Assembly (NCBI GenBank): GCA_002408125.1
Contig: DHQO01000018.1
Span: forward strand, 1 to 64,000
DNA length: 64,000 bases
Reading direction: 5' to 3'
Origin: Hyphomonadaceae bacterium UBA5336
GTDB lineage: Bacteria > Pseudomonadota > Alphaproteobacteria > Caulobacterales > Hyphomonadaceae
Shown here: piece after piece, positions 23,734 through 32,147 of the stretch
Layout of the letters: each line of letters begins with the position of its first letter
Numbering within the stretch: the stretch's first letter is position 1
Program-made: the position numbers and the translations under genes
The notes under the pieces: model-generated
What the model was told of the DNA's origin: nothing
Seen by the model: only the letters and a program-made list of their open reading frames with translations
Database searches by the model: none

Positions 23734-24388
23734 CCGAATAGCTCGCGCCGGAGGACTTGTCGGCCTCCCCGATGCGCGCGCCGCCCTCGATATCCACCGA
23801 AGCGCCCGAGGACACATCGATATCCACCCTGCCGGTGAGATAGAGGTCGGCGCTGGCACCCGAAGAGCCGTCAACCTCGCCATCCACGCAGATCAGGTCC
23901 TCGGCCGAGACGCTGGCGCCGGAGGACATGTCCACAGACAGCTCGCGGCATGTGCCGGAAACGGTCACCGAGGCGCCGCTGGAAACATCGATATCGAACT
24001 CGTCGGCACTGATGCCGGATACCCGGGCCGAGGACCCCGAAGAGGCTTCCACGCCTTCCAGGTTCGGGCCGGAAATGGTGACGGTGGCGCTGAGATTGTT
24101 GTTCCAGTTCCAGCCATTGCGGTGCACGCGGCCTACTTCGAGCGTGTCGCCGTCGCGCTCCACGCGGACATCCTCCAGATTGCCGCGGCGTACCTCGACA
24201 TCGATCGAATAGGTGTCCGACACGGTGTAGATCACCATGAGGCCGGCCGAGGTGTCGAGTTCCTCGATCCCGGCAAGGTTCGGCGGATTGCTCAGCGGCT
24301 CGGCACTGGCGAGCATGTTGGCGGAATTGGAATAGACGCAGGCGGCCAGGACGGCGAGCGCGGCGGTACCGGTCAGAAGACGCATCAT
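23714..24388 (-). CDS. Lipoprotein with GIN (DUF2807) beta-helix
   Basis: A 224-aa protein with a lipoprotein signal (LLTGTAALAVLAAC, lipid Cys at 17). The body is a head-GIN DUF2807 beta-solenoid in which the short motif SSGAS recurs (SGSSARVSG, DVSSGASVTVSG, DMSSGASVSAED, DGSSGASADL, DVSSGASVDIEG, DKSSGASYSV) every 15-20 residues. GIN proteins are envelope proteins, often linked to surface signalling, with no enzymatic role known. It is divergent from a second lipoprotein gene across a short AT-rich operator region. It overlaps the TIR gene tail to tail. Confidence 0.87.
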   Translation of the reverse strand: MMRLLTGTAALAVLAACVYSNSANMLASAEPLSNPPNLAGIEELDTSAGLMVIYTVSDTYSIDVEVRRGNLEDVRVERDGDTLEVGRVHRNGWNWNNNLSATVTISGPNLEGVEASSGSSARVSGISADEFDIDVSSGASVTVSGTCRELSVDMSSGASVSAEDLICVDGEVDGSSGASADLYLTGRVDIDVSSGASVDIEGGARIGEADKSSGASYSVSPAPL

Positions 24389-24440
24389 GGAAATCTCCGT
24401 GGTGACGTTTGAGGGTTTTGCTTGACTGCAATTTACCGAT

Positions 24441-24472
24441 ATTCAATATGTGAACTTATTGAATGTCAATAA
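24441..24472. promoter_or_regulatory. Overlapping inverted-repeat operator candidates
   Basis: ATTCAATA (24441-24448) and TATTGAAT (24457-24464) form an 8-bp dyad with an 8-nt spacer. TTATTG (24456-24461) and CAATAA (24467-24472) form a second, overlapping dyad. The region is the only AT-rich stretch between two divergent lipoprotein genes. A MarR- or ArsR-type repressor site is plausible but not assignable. Confidence 0.6.
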
Positions 24473-24484
24473 GGAATTTCTCCA

Positions 24485-24865
24485 ATGAAACGAACCGCCT
24501 TCGCCATTGCGCTTCTGGCCGTGCCGGCATTGTCGGCCTGCGTCGTGATCGAATCCGACAGCATCCATGACGATGTCCGTGTCGATATTGACCGCGGCAC
24601 GGCGGGTACCGTCTATGGCGCCAGCATCCATCTGGATCATGTCGAGTTCATGGTGACGTCGAACGGCTGCACCGACGAAACCTATTTCGAGGTCGATGTG
24701 AAACATCACGGCGCGGATGAGGCGACACTCACCCTGGACCGGATCCGGACCGATCCCTGCAAGGCGCTGATCGCCGAGGGCACGACGGTGAGCTGGAGTT
24801 TCGAGGAGCTTGGCCTCACGCCGGGCACGGAAGTGACCATTGCGAACCAGGTGGTGCGGCGCTAG
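24485..24865 (+). CDS. Small lipoprotein of unknown function
   Basis: A 126-aa protein with signal MKRTAFAIALLAVPALSAC and a lipid cysteine at residue 19. The mature domain of ~105 residues has beta-like segments and two further cysteines (NGCTDE, DPCKAL). No family recognised. It is divergent from the GIN lipoprotein and shares its AT-rich operator region, so both may answer the same signal. The stop shares CTAG (24862-24865) with that of lptG. AGGAATTTCTCC precedes the ATG. Confidence 0.75.
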   Translation: MKRTAFAIALLAVPALSACVVIESDSIHDDVRVDIDRGTAGTVYGASIHLDHVEFMVTSNGCTDETYFEVDVKHHGADEATLTLDRIRTDPCKALIAEGTTVSWSFEELGLTPGTEVTIANQVVRR

Positions 24866-25986
24866 CCATCCTCGCGATAGGCGAGCACGCCAAGGCTGGT
24901 GAACAGGGCAAACAGGGCCGGTGACCAGGCCGCGATGGCCGGCGGCGCCGCGCCCGCAGAGCCCAGGCTCGAGGAGAGCTGAGTGATGAAGAACAGCCCA
25001 ACCGCCGCCAGCGACCCGGTTGCGATCAGGCGTGAGGTGCCCCCCATGCGCGACAGGCGCAGGCAGACCAGCGCGCCGATCAGCGCCATGGAAACAAACA
25101 GGACGGGCGTCGCCAGAAGGCCCCAGAACCGCATGCGGTAGCGCGAGGCATCCAGCCCGGCTGCCGCCGTGTGGCGGATGAAACGCGGCAGCTCCCAGAA
25201 GCCGATGGTGCTCGGCGAGGCAAACCGGTCGAGCAGCTGGCTGGCATCGAGATCTGTCGGGATCGAGAGGAAATCACGTTGGACCGGGGATTGGCCCGGC
25301 TGGTTCTCCACCAGGTCTTCCAGCTGCCAGAAGCCGTCGCGGATCAGCGCGCGCTCGGCATCGATGCGGCGCACGAACTGAAAGAGGTCGGTCTGCTGGC
25401 CGTTCACGATGACGCGCTCTTCTTCCAGCAGTTTCACCCCGCGCAGCTCCGCACCGTCCACCACCTGTTCGGCATAGATCACGATCTGGCGGGTCTGGTC
25501 GCCCTGGCGCAGCCATATATCGCGCGGCGTGGTCTCGGCCACCCGGGCGGGAGCGCCGTCGCGCAGAATGGAGGCGCGTGTCTGCTCGAACTGCGCAGTC
25601 AGGCGCGCACCGAGCGGGTTCAGCACAGTTGTCGTCAACACACCGATCACCGCCGCCATGCCGATCAGCGGCGCGAGGAACCGCCAGGCTGACATGCCGC
25701 TGGCGCGGATGATCGAGAGCTCCGAGCGCCGGTTGAGGCGCGAATAGGCGATGATCCCGGAGATCAGCAGGGCAAAGGGCAGTGTCTGCTCGATCAGCAT
25801 CGGCATTTTCATCAGGGAGAGCTGCACCGCCTGGAAGGGCGAGAGCTCCACATCCCCACCCACGGTCCGCATCTGCTCGACCACGTCGACCAGCATGATG
25901 GCGAGCACGAAAATGGTCAGCACCAGCCCCAGGCCCTGCAGGCACTGGGCGAGAATATAGCGCGAGATGCGGGGAAAGACGGTCAT
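24862..25986 (-). CDS. lptG: LPS export ABC transporter permease LptG
   Basis: A 374-aa inner-membrane subunit of the LptB2FG transporter that pulls LPS from the membrane into the Lpt bridge. It has one N-terminal helix pair (ISRYILAQCLQGLGLVLTIF, FALLISGIIAYSRLNRRSEL), a coupling-helix region IIRASGMSAWRF, a periplasmic jellyroll of about 150 residues and C-terminal helices. The ATG at 25984-25986 overlaps the lptF stop (ATGA). Convergent partner is a small lipoprotein gene sharing CTAG. Confidence 0.93.
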   Translation of the reverse strand: MTVFPRISRYILAQCLQGLGLVLTIFVLAIMLVDVVEQMRTVGGDVELSPFQAVQLSLMKMPMLIEQTLPFALLISGIIAYSRLNRRSELSIIRASGMSAWRFLAPLIGMAAVIGVLTTTVLNPLGARLTAQFEQTRASILRDGAPARVAETTPRDIWLRQGDQTRQIVIYAEQVVDGAELRGVKLLEEERVIVNGQQTDLFQFVRRIDAERALIRDGFWQLEDLVENQPGQSPVQRDFLSIPTDLDASQLLDRFASPSTIGFWELPRFIRHTAAAGLDASRYRMRFWGLLATPVLFVSMALIGALVCLRLSRMGGTSRLIATGSLAAVGLFFITQLSSSLGSAGAAPPAIAAWSPALFALFTSLGVLAYREDG

Positions 25987-27134
25987 GCGGCGGCGGTCCC
26001 ATCCTCGCCCAGGCGGTCGCGCAGCAGGAAGCGGCGCTGGCGGGCCGGCTTCTGGCCGCGCCCCTTGGCGAAATTCAGCCAGGACACCAGGGCGATCACC
26101 GAGATCGGCACGATCCACTGCACCACATTCAGCGCCGGATCGTCCTGGGCGGCCGACTGCACCGAGAGCTGGACCACGACCAGGGTCAGCGCGCCGGCCG
26201 TGGCGATGGAAATCCGCCGGCTGTATCCGCGCCGCGAGAAGTCCCCGCCAACCACGGCAAGGATGGCGATCATCGCCATGGCGATGTCGAGCAGCGGCAT
26301 GGTCATGCGGGCATGGGCCTCGGCGAGGAAATTGTCGGCATTCTGCACTTCAAGATAGTTCTTCCGGTCCACGAAGAAGAGCTCGTGGAGATACCGGTCG
26401 GAACTTTTCAGGGTCACCTCGCCCTGCTCGGCCATGAAGGGCTCAAGATCGAAGGTGTACTGCTCGAAATCCAGGATGGAGAGGGACTGGTTCTGGTCCA
26501 GGTCGTGGATCTGGCCATTGCGCATGACAATGGCGGGCACACCGTCGACACGGATCACCGTGCCCTCCTGGGCGAGATAGTCCACGCGCCGTGTTGGGTC
26601 GCGGCCGTCGGAGATCAGGATACCGCGCAGATCGTCGCCCCGGGACTCGCGGGCATAGAAGGTCAGCTTGTCTTCGGCCTGGTTGAACTGGCCGGGCTGG
26701 ATCAGCGCGGTGGCAAGGTCGCGGCGGATATCGGCGACATTCTCGCGCAATGTGCGCTGGGCGGCGGGCTGGACCCAGAAATTGATGGTCAGGTGCGCCA
26801 CGGCGGCGACGGCGGCCAGCCGGATGATCGGCGAGGCGATCTGCCAGCGCGTCATGCCGGCGGCCTGGGCCACCACGATCTCACTGTCGCGGTGGATCCG
26901 GTTCAGCGACCAGACGGTGGCGATGAACAGGGCAAGCGGCGTCAGCAGAGCCACGATCTGCGGCGCGCCAAGCATCACGATCCAGAAATAGGTTACCGCC
27001 GACTGGCGGTTCTCGATGATCAGGTCGGTCTGCGACAGGCCCTGGGCGAGCAGGGCCAGCAGCGCCAGGCCGCCAACGATGATCACAACAGTGCGAAACA
27101 CGGCAAGGAACAGGTATCGCTGGATGCGGGTCAT
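25983..27134 (-). CDS. lptF: LPS export ABC transporter permease LptF
   Basis: A 383-aa partner of LptG with the same layout: MTRIQRYLFLAVFRTVVII, a second helix pair, the coupling region IVVAQAAGMTRWQIASP, a periplasmic beta domain and three C-terminal helices. The ATG at 27132-27134 is preferred; the frame is open to a TTG at 27164, where the extra residues are not conserved. lptF and lptG are an operon; lptA, lptB and lptC are not in the window. Divergent from pepA across about 120 bp. Confidence 0.92.
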   Translation of the reverse strand: MTRIQRYLFLAVFRTVVIIVGGLALLALLAQGLSQTDLIIENRQSAVTYFWIVMLGAPQIVALLTPLALFIATVWSLNRIHRDSEIVVAQAAGMTRWQIASPIIRLAAVAAVAHLTINFWVQPAAQRTLRENVADIRRDLATALIQPGQFNQAEDKLTFYARESRGDDLRGILISDGRDPTRRVDYLAQEGTVIRVDGVPAIVMRNGQIHDLDQNQSLSILDFEQYTFDLEPFMAEQGEVTLKSSDRYLHELFFVDRKNYLEVQNADNFLAEAHARMTMPLLDIAMAMIAILAVVGGDFSRRGYSRRISIATAGALTLVVVQLSVQSAAQDDPALNVVQWIVPISVIALVSWLNFAKGRGQKPARQRRFLLRDRLGEDGTAAA

Positions 27135-27255
27135 CAGGCTCTGAAACGTTTTGATGGCGCGCAATAAAGCGCAGTGAAATTGCGACTTTACCCAACTAGC
27201 GAGTTGCGTCCGTCCCGTCGATGGCTAGGTATCATACAAGCAGGAGTTCTTTCAG

Positions 27256-28722
27256 ATGAAAATCAGTTTCAAGTCCCAGTCCGACGCCCAGATCCAGGCC
27301 TTCATTGTCGACGAAAATGGCGATTTGCCGGCAGCCGCTGCCGCTCTCGATGAAGAAAGCGGTGGCCTTCTCAGCGAAGCCCTCGCCGCCGAACGCTTTT
27401 CCGGCAAGCTTGCCCAGCAGGCCATTGTCGTGATGCCGAAATCGGTCGAGGCGCGCCGCGTCGTCCTGATCGGCGGCGGCAAGCCGGGCAAGCGCGACAC
27501 CAAGGCCTATGAGCGCATCGGCGCGGAACTCTTCAAGAGCCAGTCCATGAGCGGGTTCAAGTCGCTCGCCCTGACCGTCGAGGACGCAGATGGCGCGGCC
27601 TCAGCTGCTGCCGGCGCCAAGCTCGCCGCCTACCGCTTCGACACCTATTTCACCAAGCTGAAAGCCGACCAGAAGCCGAGCGTGAAGACGTTTACTGTGG
27701 TCACCGAGGACGAGAAGGCCGCCAAGGCCGCCTTCAAGCCGATGGATGCCGACACCGACGGAACCTATCTCGCCCGCGACCTGATGAACGAGCCGCCGAA
27801 CGTGCTCTATCCGGAAAGCTTCGCCGCGCGGGTGAAGGAGCTGGAAGCCGAAGGGCTTGAAGTGGAAATCCTCGGCGAGGAAGAGATGACAGAGCTCGGC
27901 ATGGGCGGCCTGCTCGGCGTCGGCCAGGGCTCTGTGCGCGAGAGCAAGCTTGCCATCATGAAATGGATGGGCGGCAAAACGGGTGACGCGCCGGTCTGCC
28001 TCGTCGGCAAGGGCGTGTGCTTCGACACCGGCGGCATCTCGCTGAAGCCCGGACCCAGCATGGAAGACATGAAAGGCGACATGGGCGGGGCGGCAGCTGT
28101 CACCGGCACGCTGCTGGCGCTCGCCAAGCGCAAGGCCAAGGCGAATGTCATCGGCCTGATCGGACTGGTCGAGAACATGCCCGACGGCAATGCCATCCGC
28201 CCCGGCGACATCCTCACCTCCATGTCTGGCCAGACGATTGAAGTGCAGAATACCGATGCCGAAGGCCGGCTCGTCCTGTGCGATGTGCTCTGGTATGCGC
28301 AGGAGACCTTCAAGCCGCAGGCCGTGGTCGATCTCGCCACGCTGACCGGTGCCATCGTCATCTCGCTCGGCCATGACAATGCGGGCCTGTTCTCCAACAG
28401 CGACGAGATCGCCGAGGGTCTCACCGCCGCCGGCCTCACCTCCGGCGAGACGGTCTGGCGCCTGCCGATGGGCGACAGCTATGACAGCCTGCTGAAGTCG
28501 AAATTCGCCGACATGCGCAATATTGGCGGGCGCGCAGCCGGCTCGATCACGGCAGCGCAGTTCCTCAAGCGCTTCATCAAGGAGGGCACGAACTGGGCCC
28601 ATCTCGACATTGCCGGGGTCGCCTGGAAGGAAGGCGCGAAGGCCGCCGCCGACCCGAGCTGGCCGTCCGGCTTCGGCCCGCGCCTGCTGAGCCAGTGGAT
28701 CGCGGACAAGTATGAGGGCTGA
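27256..28722 (+). CDS. pepA: Leucyl aminopeptidase (M17)
   Basis: A 488-aa dimetal aminopeptidase. Metal and catalytic residues match the M17 family: K252 and D257 (GKGVCFDTGG), K264, D275, then D334 and E336 with the catalytic R338 in QNTDAEGRLVL. The N-terminal ~165 residues form the regulatory domain. It removes N-terminal residues from peptides in the cytoplasm; E. coli PepA also binds DNA at cer and carAB, but nothing here indicates that. GCAGGAGTTC precedes the ATG. pepA, holC and ndk run in the same direction, 6 and 82 bp apart. Confidence 0.97.
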   Translation: MKISFKSQSDAQIQAFIVDENGDLPAAAAALDEESGGLLSEALAAERFSGKLAQQAIVVMPKSVEARRVVLIGGGKPGKRDTKAYERIGAELFKSQSMSGFKSLALTVEDADGAASAAAGAKLAAYRFDTYFTKLKADQKPSVKTFTVVTEDEKAAKAAFKPMDADTDGTYLARDLMNEPPNVLYPESFAARVKELEAEGLEVEILGEEEMTELGMGGLLGVGQGSVRESKLAIMKWMGGKTGDAPVCLVGKGVCFDTGGISLKPGPSMEDMKGDMGGAAAVTGTLLALAKRKAKANVIGLIGLVENMPDGNAIRPGDILTSMSGQTIEVQNTDAEGRLVLCDVLWYAQETFKPQAVVDLATLTGAIVISLGHDNAGLFSNSDEIAEGLTAAGLTSGETVWRLPMGDSYDSLLKSKFADMRNIGGRAAGSITAAQFLKRFIKEGTNWAHLDIAGVAWKEGAKAAADPSWPSGFGPRLLSQWIADKYEG

Positions 28723-28728
28723 TCAAGC

Positions 28729-29196
28729 ATGAGTGACGGCCCCCAATGGTGGTTCTATCACCTCGAACGTTCCGGGCCGGAGCGGGCGGCGGGGCCGCTG
28801 CTTGAAAAATGCCTGGAGCGCGGCTGGCGGGTGCTGGCGGTCAGCGCGGATGAGCGCCGCCGCGCCGCGCTCGACCAGGCGCTGTGGACCTTTTCCGACG
28901 AGAGTTTCCTGCCCCATGGCCAGGCCGAGGCCGCCGGGCTCGACCCGGCGCGCCAGCCCGTGCTGATCTCGCCGGAGCTGAAGAACGAGAACGGCGCGGA
29001 GGCCCTCCTGCTGCTCGACGGCACCAGCGCGCCGACAGATGCCCCCTTCGCCCGCTGCATGGTGATGTTTGAGGGCAATGACCGCGCCACACGCGACACC
29101 GCCCGCACCCAGTTCAAGGCCGCCAAGGATGCCGGCCTGACCTGCCGCTACTTCCAGCAGACGCCATCTGGCGGATGGAAGGAAGCCGGGGCGTAA
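28729..29196 (+). CDS. holC: DNA polymerase III subunit chi
   Basis: A 155-aa chi subunit of the clamp loader. It begins WFYHLERSGPERAAGPLLEK, followed by CLERGWRVLAVSADERRRAALDQALWTF and SFLPHGQA, the typical HolC pattern. Chi links the replisome to single-strand binding protein. pepA-holC adjacency is common across Proteobacteria. The stop is 82 bp upstream of ndk. Confidence 0.93.
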   Translation: MSDGPQWWFYHLERSGPERAAGPLLEKCLERGWRVLAVSADERRRAALDQALWTFSDESFLPHGQAEAAGLDPARQPVLISPELKNENGAEALLLLDGTSAPTDAPFARCMVMFEGNDRATRDTARTQFKAAKDAGLTCRYFQQTPSGGWKEAGA

Positions 29197-29278
29197 AAGC
29201 CCTGTTGCCCCGCCCGGCGCGCCCCGCTATAGGCCCGTCAACACTCGCATTTTCACACAAGTCTACCAGGAGCCAGAC

Positions 29279-29701
29279 ATGGCGACCCAACGCACCTTTT
29301 CGATCATCAAGCCGGACGCCACGGCGCGCAACCTGACCGGCGCCGTCAACAAGGTGATCGAGGATGCCGGCCTGCGCATCATCGGCCAGCGCCGCATCCA
29401 GATGACCGAAACCCAGGCCAAGCGCTTCTATGAGGTCCATGCCGAGCGCCCCTTCTATGGCGAACTCGTCGAATTCATGACCTCCGGCCCGGTGGTGGTG
29501 CAGGTGCTGGAAGGCGAAAACGCCGTGAAGGCCTATCGCGATGTCATGGGCGCGACCAATCCGGCCGAGGCTGCCGAGGGCACGATCCGCAAGCTCTATG
29601 CGAACTCGATCGGCGAGAACTCGGTGCACGGCTCCGACAGCGAGGAAAACGCCGCGATCGAGATCGCGCAATTCTTCTCCGAGGCCGATATCGTCGGCTA
29701 G
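29279..29701 (+). CDS. ndk: Nucleoside diphosphate kinase
   Basis: A 140-aa kinase equalising NTP pools. RTFSIIKPDATARNLTGAVNK at the start and the active-site histidine in NSVHGSDS near residue 117 are diagnostic. Length is standard. AGGAGCCAGAC precedes the ATG. Followed by a repeat region and, about 220 bp on, a terminator. Confidence 0.98.
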   Translation: MATQRTFSIIKPDATARNLTGAVNKVIEDAGLRIIGQRRIQMTETQAKRFYEVHAERPFYGELVEFMTSGPVVVQVLEGENAVKAYRDVMGATNPAEAAEGTIRKLYANSIGENSVHGSDSEENAAIEIAQFFSEADIVG

Positions 29702-29720
29702 GCAGCCAGTCCCAATACAG

Positions 29721-29910
29721 CCTCATGGTGAGCGGAGACGAACCATGGGGCGGGGAGACGGAGCGCAGCCCTGAGCGCGTCTCATGTGACGAGCGCAGCG
29801 AGGATACGGAGACAAACAAGGACTCAGCCCTGAGCGCGATCCATCGCGAAGCGGGGATCAAACAAGAGAGAGCCCGCCCTTGCCCTTCCTCTCCGCTCAG
29901 GATGAGGGCT
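29721..29910. repeat. C, A, B' and degenerate C hairpin repeats
   Basis: C unit CATGGT/ACCATG at 29721-29750. An inverted A unit has GTCTC 29779-29783 and GAGAC 29809-29813. An inverted short B unit has GATCC 29838-29842 and GGATC 29855-29859. An inverted C unit at about 29886-29910 (CTCCGCTCAGGATGAGG) lacks one arm. No gene is visible between 29702 and 29952. Confidence 0.8.
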
Positions 29911-29923
29911 ATGCAAGAGAAGG

Positions 29924-29954
29924 AAGCGCCTGCCAAACGGACAGGCGCTTTTTT
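29924..29954 (+). terminator. Rho-independent terminator
   Basis: AAGCGCCTG (29924-29932) pairs with CAGGCGCTT (29942-29950), followed by a T-run to 29954. It can end the ndk transcript. On the minus strand it lies just after the stop of the 64-aa ORF. Confidence 0.8.
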
Positions 29955-30147
29955 ACGCCGCCTGCCGGGCCTCGCCCTCCAGCACGGCAATTTCGCCGGT
30001 CAGCCATTGATAATGCTGTTCCAGACGCTGGATCTGGCTCAGGTCCATGTCGGCCTGCATGGCGAGTTCCTCGCGCCAGGCTTCCAGCACGCGCACCTGG
30101 GTGTGCAGCCAGCAAAGCAGTGAAGTTTGATCGAGGGGCAGGCACAT
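29953..30147 (-). CDS. 64-aa small protein, possibly iron-regulated
   Basis: A 64-residue helical protein starting MCLPLDQTSLLCWLHTQVRV, with a Glu/Gln-rich second half (LSQIQRLEQHYQWLTGEIAVLEGEARQAA) able to form a coiled coil. The ATG at 30145-30147 has AAAGGAG about 8 bp upstream, which is why I take this start over longer options. No family recognised. An AATGAG/Fur-like sequence lies about 80 bp upstream. The stop abuts a terminator hairpin. It is short but has gene-like signals at both ends. Confidence 0.6.
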   Translation of the reverse strand: MCLPLDQTSLLCWLHTQVRVLEAWREELAMQADMDLSQIQRLEQHYQWLTGEIAVLEGEARQAA

Positions 30148-30228
30148 GCAGAAAGCTCCTTTGACATCTGTCCATCCAGCCACGCCGCAGACTCGGCGGC
30201 TTTCCCATGATCCATATTCCGAGAGAGA

Positions 30229-30252
30229 TTGCAACTCATTCTCATTTACAGG
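30229..30252. promoter_or_regulatory. Weak Fur-box-like sequence
   Basis: TTGCAACTCATTCTCATTTA on the plus strand reads TAAATGAGAATGAGTTGCAA on the minus strand, resembling repeated GATAAT/GAGAAT hexamers of Fur sites. It is less perfect than the site at 33050. It lies between the 64-aa ORF and the secreted protein at 30369. Confidence 0.4.
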
Positions 30253-30368
30253 TGTAAAGCTGGCCAGTTCATTGCTGCCCCGGTCCGCTACCGGCCCTTG
30301 AAATACTGCCGGATTCCGCCCAGACATGGGCTCCACGCAGGCTCGGGACGCTGCGAGGAGGGACAATC

Positions 30369-31526
30369 ATGAAGACAATTATCGCATTCGCGTTGATATG
30401 CGCGGCCCTGGCCTGGCCGATGGCAAGCCAGGCGCAGGAAGACCCCATGACGGCCAGGTACCGGCTCTTCCTCTCGGCACAGATGGCCGATGACAAATGC
30501 CACACCATGTCTTTCGCCGACCGGGACATGGTGGACGATATCGCGCTGTCGACCATGACCCAGCTGCCCGCCGTGCTGGCCGAGGATCCCGCCGATTTCG
30601 AGGCTTATTTCGGCGCCGTCGGTGACGCGACCGCCCCGATCCGCGCAGAGCTGGAAACGGCCATCGCGCAGGTCCCCTGCGACCGCGCCGCCATGCTGAC
30701 CGGCAGTGTCGCGATGCAGGGCTATGCCGACCTCCTTGCCTATCTGCGCATCGCGGGCGAACCCAAGTTCCAGGAACTTGCAACACCTCAGCAGATGGAA
30801 ATGGCGCAGATCCTGGTGAACTATATCCGCCAGTCCGCCGGCGCGAATGCCGGCCAGCTGGAACAGCTCATCCAGACGCGTCAGGCCGAACTGACCGAAG
30901 ACTACACCCCCGAGCAGGCGGCAAACATGGTGCGCCACCGGATGAACCTGATGAATATCAACCGCGCCGTCCAGTCCAGGGGCTATGACCTGCGCTGGAA
31001 CGCCGAGGAAGAAGGCTGGGGGCTCTGGAATCCGCAGGAGAGCCGCTTCGAGCGCGGCCTGGTCTTTGGCGATCCCGGCTATGCCCATACATTTACTGTG
31101 ATGGAAGGCGAAACCGAGTGGAGCAATCAGGTTCTCGCCCACACTGTGGTGGTGCTGGCGGGACGCGAGTACAGTTCGACCCTGAAAATCATGGTGCTCG
31201 CAGCTGACCCGGAAAGCCCCACAATCCCCGAACAGGCCCGGATCAGCTATGGTCAGGGCTGGGCGGACTATCGCAATTTTGAAGGGCGCCGATCATCTGA
31301 CTGCCCGATGGATGCCTGCTTTTCATATTCCGGCATAGATCTCGACAGGATCCAGCAGGCTGGAGCCATCGGCAGCGCCAGCCAGCCGGAGCTTACGCTC
31401 TATCAGGATCACGCCTATCTGGAGAAGATGGGGGCTGAAACGATGCGCGACCGGGCCGGGCTCAGCGCGCATGACAGCTATCCGATATACACCAACCGCA
31501 TCTTCAAGGATGAGGATCAGGACTAG
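30369..31526 (+). CDS. Uncharacterised secreted protein
   Basis: A 385-aa protein with a signal peptide (MKTIIAFALICAALAWPMASQAQ). The mature part is acidic and mostly helical up to ~200 (SFADRDMVDDIALSTMTQLP, LETAIAQVPCDRAAMLTGSV), then mixed with Trp-rich segments (RWNAEEEGWGLWNPQESRFE). It has several cysteines, including SDCPMDACFSY near residue 315. No family recognised. GCGAGGAGGGACAATC precedes the ATG. The end lies just before tRNA-Asn on the other strand. Possibly under the Fur-like site about 120 bp upstream. Confidence 0.75.
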   Translation: MKTIIAFALICAALAWPMASQAQEDPMTARYRLFLSAQMADDKCHTMSFADRDMVDDIALSTMTQLPAVLAEDPADFEAYFGAVGDATAPIRAELETAIAQVPCDRAAMLTGSVAMQGYADLLAYLRIAGEPKFQELATPQQMEMAQILVNYIRQSAGANAGQLEQLIQTRQAELTEDYTPEQAANMVRHRMNLMNINRAVQSRGYDLRWNAEEEGWGLWNPQESRFERGLVFGDPGYAHTFTVMEGETEWSNQVLAHTVVVLAGREYSSTLKIMVLAADPESPTIPEQARISYGQGWADYRNFEGRRSSDCPMDACFSYSGIDLDRIQQAGAIGSASQPELTLYQDHAYLEKMGAETMRDRAGLSAHDSYPIYTNRIFKDEDQD

Positions 31527-31542
31527 TTTTCCGGGAAATCCC

Positions 31543-31618
31543 TGGCTCCGCGAGTAGGACTCGAACCTACGACCGGGCGATTAACAGTCGCCTGCTCTAC
31601 CAACTGAGCTATCGCGGA
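31543..31618 (-). tRNA. tRNA-Asn (GTT)
   Basis: On the minus strand the sequence folds as a tRNA: acceptor TCCGCGA/TCGCGGA, D-arm TAGCTCAGTTGGTAGAGCA, anticodon arm GGCGA-CTGTTAA-TCGCC with anticodon GTT, and T-arm GGTTCGAGTCC. The CCA end is encoded (31543-31545). Length is 76 nt. Confidence 0.96.
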
Positions 31619-31687
31619 TCACCAGAGGTAAGGGCGCCTGATAGCAAAAGGCGCCGGGCTGTCAAAGCCCATTTCGCACCCTGCGGA

Positions 31688-31717
31688 AGAAAAAAGGCGG
31701 AAGCTGATGCTTCCGCC
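31688..31717 (-). terminator. Rho-independent terminator, minus strand
   Basis: GGCGGAAGC and GCTTCCGCC (31696-31704 / 31709-31717) form a 9-bp perfect stem with a 4-nt loop. On the minus strand they are followed by a run of six or more T. It lies about 300 bp downstream of tRNA-Cys in the direction of transcription. Apart from this and the repeats, 31619-32017 shows no convincing gene. Confidence 0.85.
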
Positions 31718-31910
31718 GAGGCGTTGGGTGATGGTGGGTGTCTCCAAAAGAAGAAGACGGGGTGTGTATCGCGTGAAGATGGTTAACAGGGCGTAAAGGC
31801 TTAACGAAAAATTCGGTTCGGTGAATCAGGACTTGCGCAATGCGCGCCAAACATTGCCGGTATCGTCAACGATATTAGGACTTGTGGAATTTGAACGGAT
31901 TGCGATCGCG

Positions 31911-32008
31911 CCCCATGGTTCGTCTTCGCTCACCATGAGGCTGGATCTGAACCATCCATCCGGCAGCCTTGAGCCCGATCTATCGCGTAGTACAGCGAAG
32001 CGGAGATC
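31911..32008 (-). repeat. Composite C + B hairpin repeat (inverted)
   Basis: On the minus strand the B unit stem is GATCT/AGATC (31977-31981 / 32004-32008), a third stem sequence not seen in the other copies. It lies next to a C unit (CCATGGTT...ACCATGAGG, 31913-31940). Confidence 0.8.
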
Positions 32009-32017
32009 AAACAGGAA

Positions 32018-32091
32018 TGGAGGCCCCGGCCGGAATCGAACCGGCGTACACGGATTTGCAATCCGCTGCGTCACCACTCCGCCACAGGGCC
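32018..32091 (-). tRNA. tRNA-Cys (GCA)
   Basis: Minus strand: acceptor GGCCCTG pairs with CGGGGCC, discriminator T, CCA encoded at 32018-32020. The anticodon arm is GCGGATTGCAAATCCGT with anticodon GCA, and the T-arm is GGTTCGATTCC. Length is 74 nt. Confidence 0.96.
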
Positions 32092-32147
32092 ATCCCAGCG
32101 GTGAGCGAGCAGACATAAGGCCGCCCGCGGCGCGATGCAATCGTATT

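Noticed and set aside
31662..31850. 62-codon open frame on the minus strand
   Set aside because: It contains the perfect terminator hairpin at 31688-31717 and has a non-protein-like composition.
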